The position numbers and the translations under genes are program-made. DNA of 6,538 bases from Tissierellaceae bacterium (GTDB lineage Bacteria > Bacillota > Clostridia > Tissierellales > Tissierellaceae), in contig JARICQ010000030.1 of NCBI GenBank assembly GCA_029264075.1, positions 1-6,538 of the forward strand, in the 5' to 3' direction. Shown here piece by piece: positions 5,916-6,538 of the stretch. Each line of letters begins with the position of its first letter. Positions within the stretch are counted from its first letter, which is position 1. The notes below the pieces were generated by a model. It made no database searches. It saw nothing but the letters and a program-made list of their open reading frames with translations, and had not been told where the DNA came from.

Positions 5916-6538
5916 ATGGAGAATATTGAAAAACTGGTTTTAGATGAAATAAAGGGAATCGTTCTTGAATTTGAAAGTAGAGAAGAAATTACTTCTAAAT
6001 GGAAGACTCCAATAATAGGTTTTGCAGATGCATATGATCCAGTATTTGATCAGTTAAAAGAAGTTGCCTTTGATGAACATATAACTCCACACGATATTCT
6101 AGATAAGGCACAAACAGTAGTAGCATATTTCTTGCCATTTGAAGAATGGATCCCACAGAGCAATATTGAGGGTAAATTTAGCTCTATAGAGTGGGCAAGG
6201 GCCTATGTCGAAACCAATCTGCTCATTTCTGAAATCAATGATAAACTTATATTATTTTTTGAAGAGAGAGGATATGATGCAGCAAAGCTTCCAGCTGAGA
6301 AAAATATGGATTACGAAAAGCTTAAAAGTGTATGGTCAAATAGGCATGTGGCCTATATTGCAGGAGTTGGAAAATTTGGTCTTAACAATATGTTGATTAC
6401 TGAAAGTGGATGTTGTGGTAGACTTGGAAATATGCTAACAAGCCTTAAAATAGACCCCACAAAGAGAACGGAGGAAGAAAATTGCCTTTACAAACACAAT
6501 AAAAGCTGTTCGATTTGTGTAGGTAGGTGTGTAAATGA
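5916..6538 (+). CDS. QueG-like 4Fe-4S protein, N-terminal part (runs off window)
   Basis: The frame is open from ATG 5916 to the window end: 207 codons plus two bases with no stop. The site GGGAGG (5902-5907) precedes it. Residues 144-171 (HVAYIAGVGKFGLNN, then GCCGRLG) match the short QueG-like/COG1600 proteins widespread in anaerobic Firmicutes. A ferredoxin-type cluster follows: Cys190, Cys198, Cys201 and Cys205, with CSIC and CVGRC spacing. Asn207 lies where Pro commonly follows the last Cys. True QueG reduces epoxyqueuosine in tRNA with cobalamin and two 4Fe-4S clusters, but these short relatives are often annotated that way without proof and no other queuosine gene is visible, so I withhold the symbol. 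The gap after the permease is 56 bases with no terminator, so co-transcription is likely. The rest of the cysteines and any C-terminal domain lie outside the window. Confidence 0.85.
   Translation, partial: MENIEKLVLDEIKGIVLEFESREEITSKWKTPIIGFADAYDPVFDQLKEVAFDEHITPHDILDKAQTVVAYFLPFEEWIPQSNIEGKFSSIEWARAYVETNLLISEINDKLILFFEERGYDAAKLPAEKNMDYEKLKSVWSNRHVAYIAGVGKFGLNNMLITESGCCGRLGNMLTSLKIDPTKRTEEENCLYKHNKSCSICVGRCVN

Noticed and set aside
6205..6396. Small + strand open frame of 63 codons
   Set aside because: It overlaps the QueG-like gene in another frame, has no good ribosome binding site, and its product shows no recognisable motif.

Overview
The window looks like chromosome from a low-GC, AT-rich Firmicute, probably an anaerobe of the Clostridia/Tissierellia type. 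The grounds are heavy use of ATA and AGA codons, strong AGGAGG-like ribosome binding sites, U-rich intrinsic terminators, a lysine riboswitch, and a ferredoxin-like Fe-S protein of the QueG-like kind common in anaerobes. The genus cannot be fixed from sequence alone. All convincing genes are on the + strand.

Layout: (1) Bases 2-121 are the 3' end of trpB, closed by a strong intrinsic terminator (126-173); trpA does not follow. (2) Bases 174-596 are a non-coding leader. It holds an AT-rich stretch, a promoter (257-285), a 22-base perfect palindrome (305-326), a lysine riboswitch whose five junction helices can all be drawn by eye, and its terminator (532-558). (3) Bases 597-3457 are a lysine-biosynthesis operon, dapA-dapB-lysC, ended by a terminator that overlaps the lysC stop codon. 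(4) Bases 3594-6538 are a second, apparently co-oriented cluster: a YbaK/EbsC-type deacylase, a long SLC13-type permease with two internal TrkA_C domains, and the start of a QueG-like iron-sulfur protein that runs off the window.

How the parts work together: aspartate kinase (LysC), 4-hydroxy-tetrahydrodipicolinate synthase (DapA) and reductase (DapB) supply the entry and the first two committed steps of the diaminopimelate/lysine route. When lysine is plentiful the leader RNA should bind it and favour the terminator ahead of dapA, so all three genes fall together. LysC carries ACT domains for a second, allosteric layer of control, and a plausible internal start could make a separate regulatory subunit.

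The most striking point is that dapA carries an in-frame TGA (1263-1265) at the junction between the TIM barrel and the C-terminal helical domain, while the reading frame after it stays intact and conserved to the natural end. It is either a fresh nonsense mutation, a sequencing error, or read through. The leader also contains a perfect hairpin that competes with riboswitch helix P1. I see no mobile element, CRISPR array, tRNA or rRNA, and no convincing evidence of an entirely new system.
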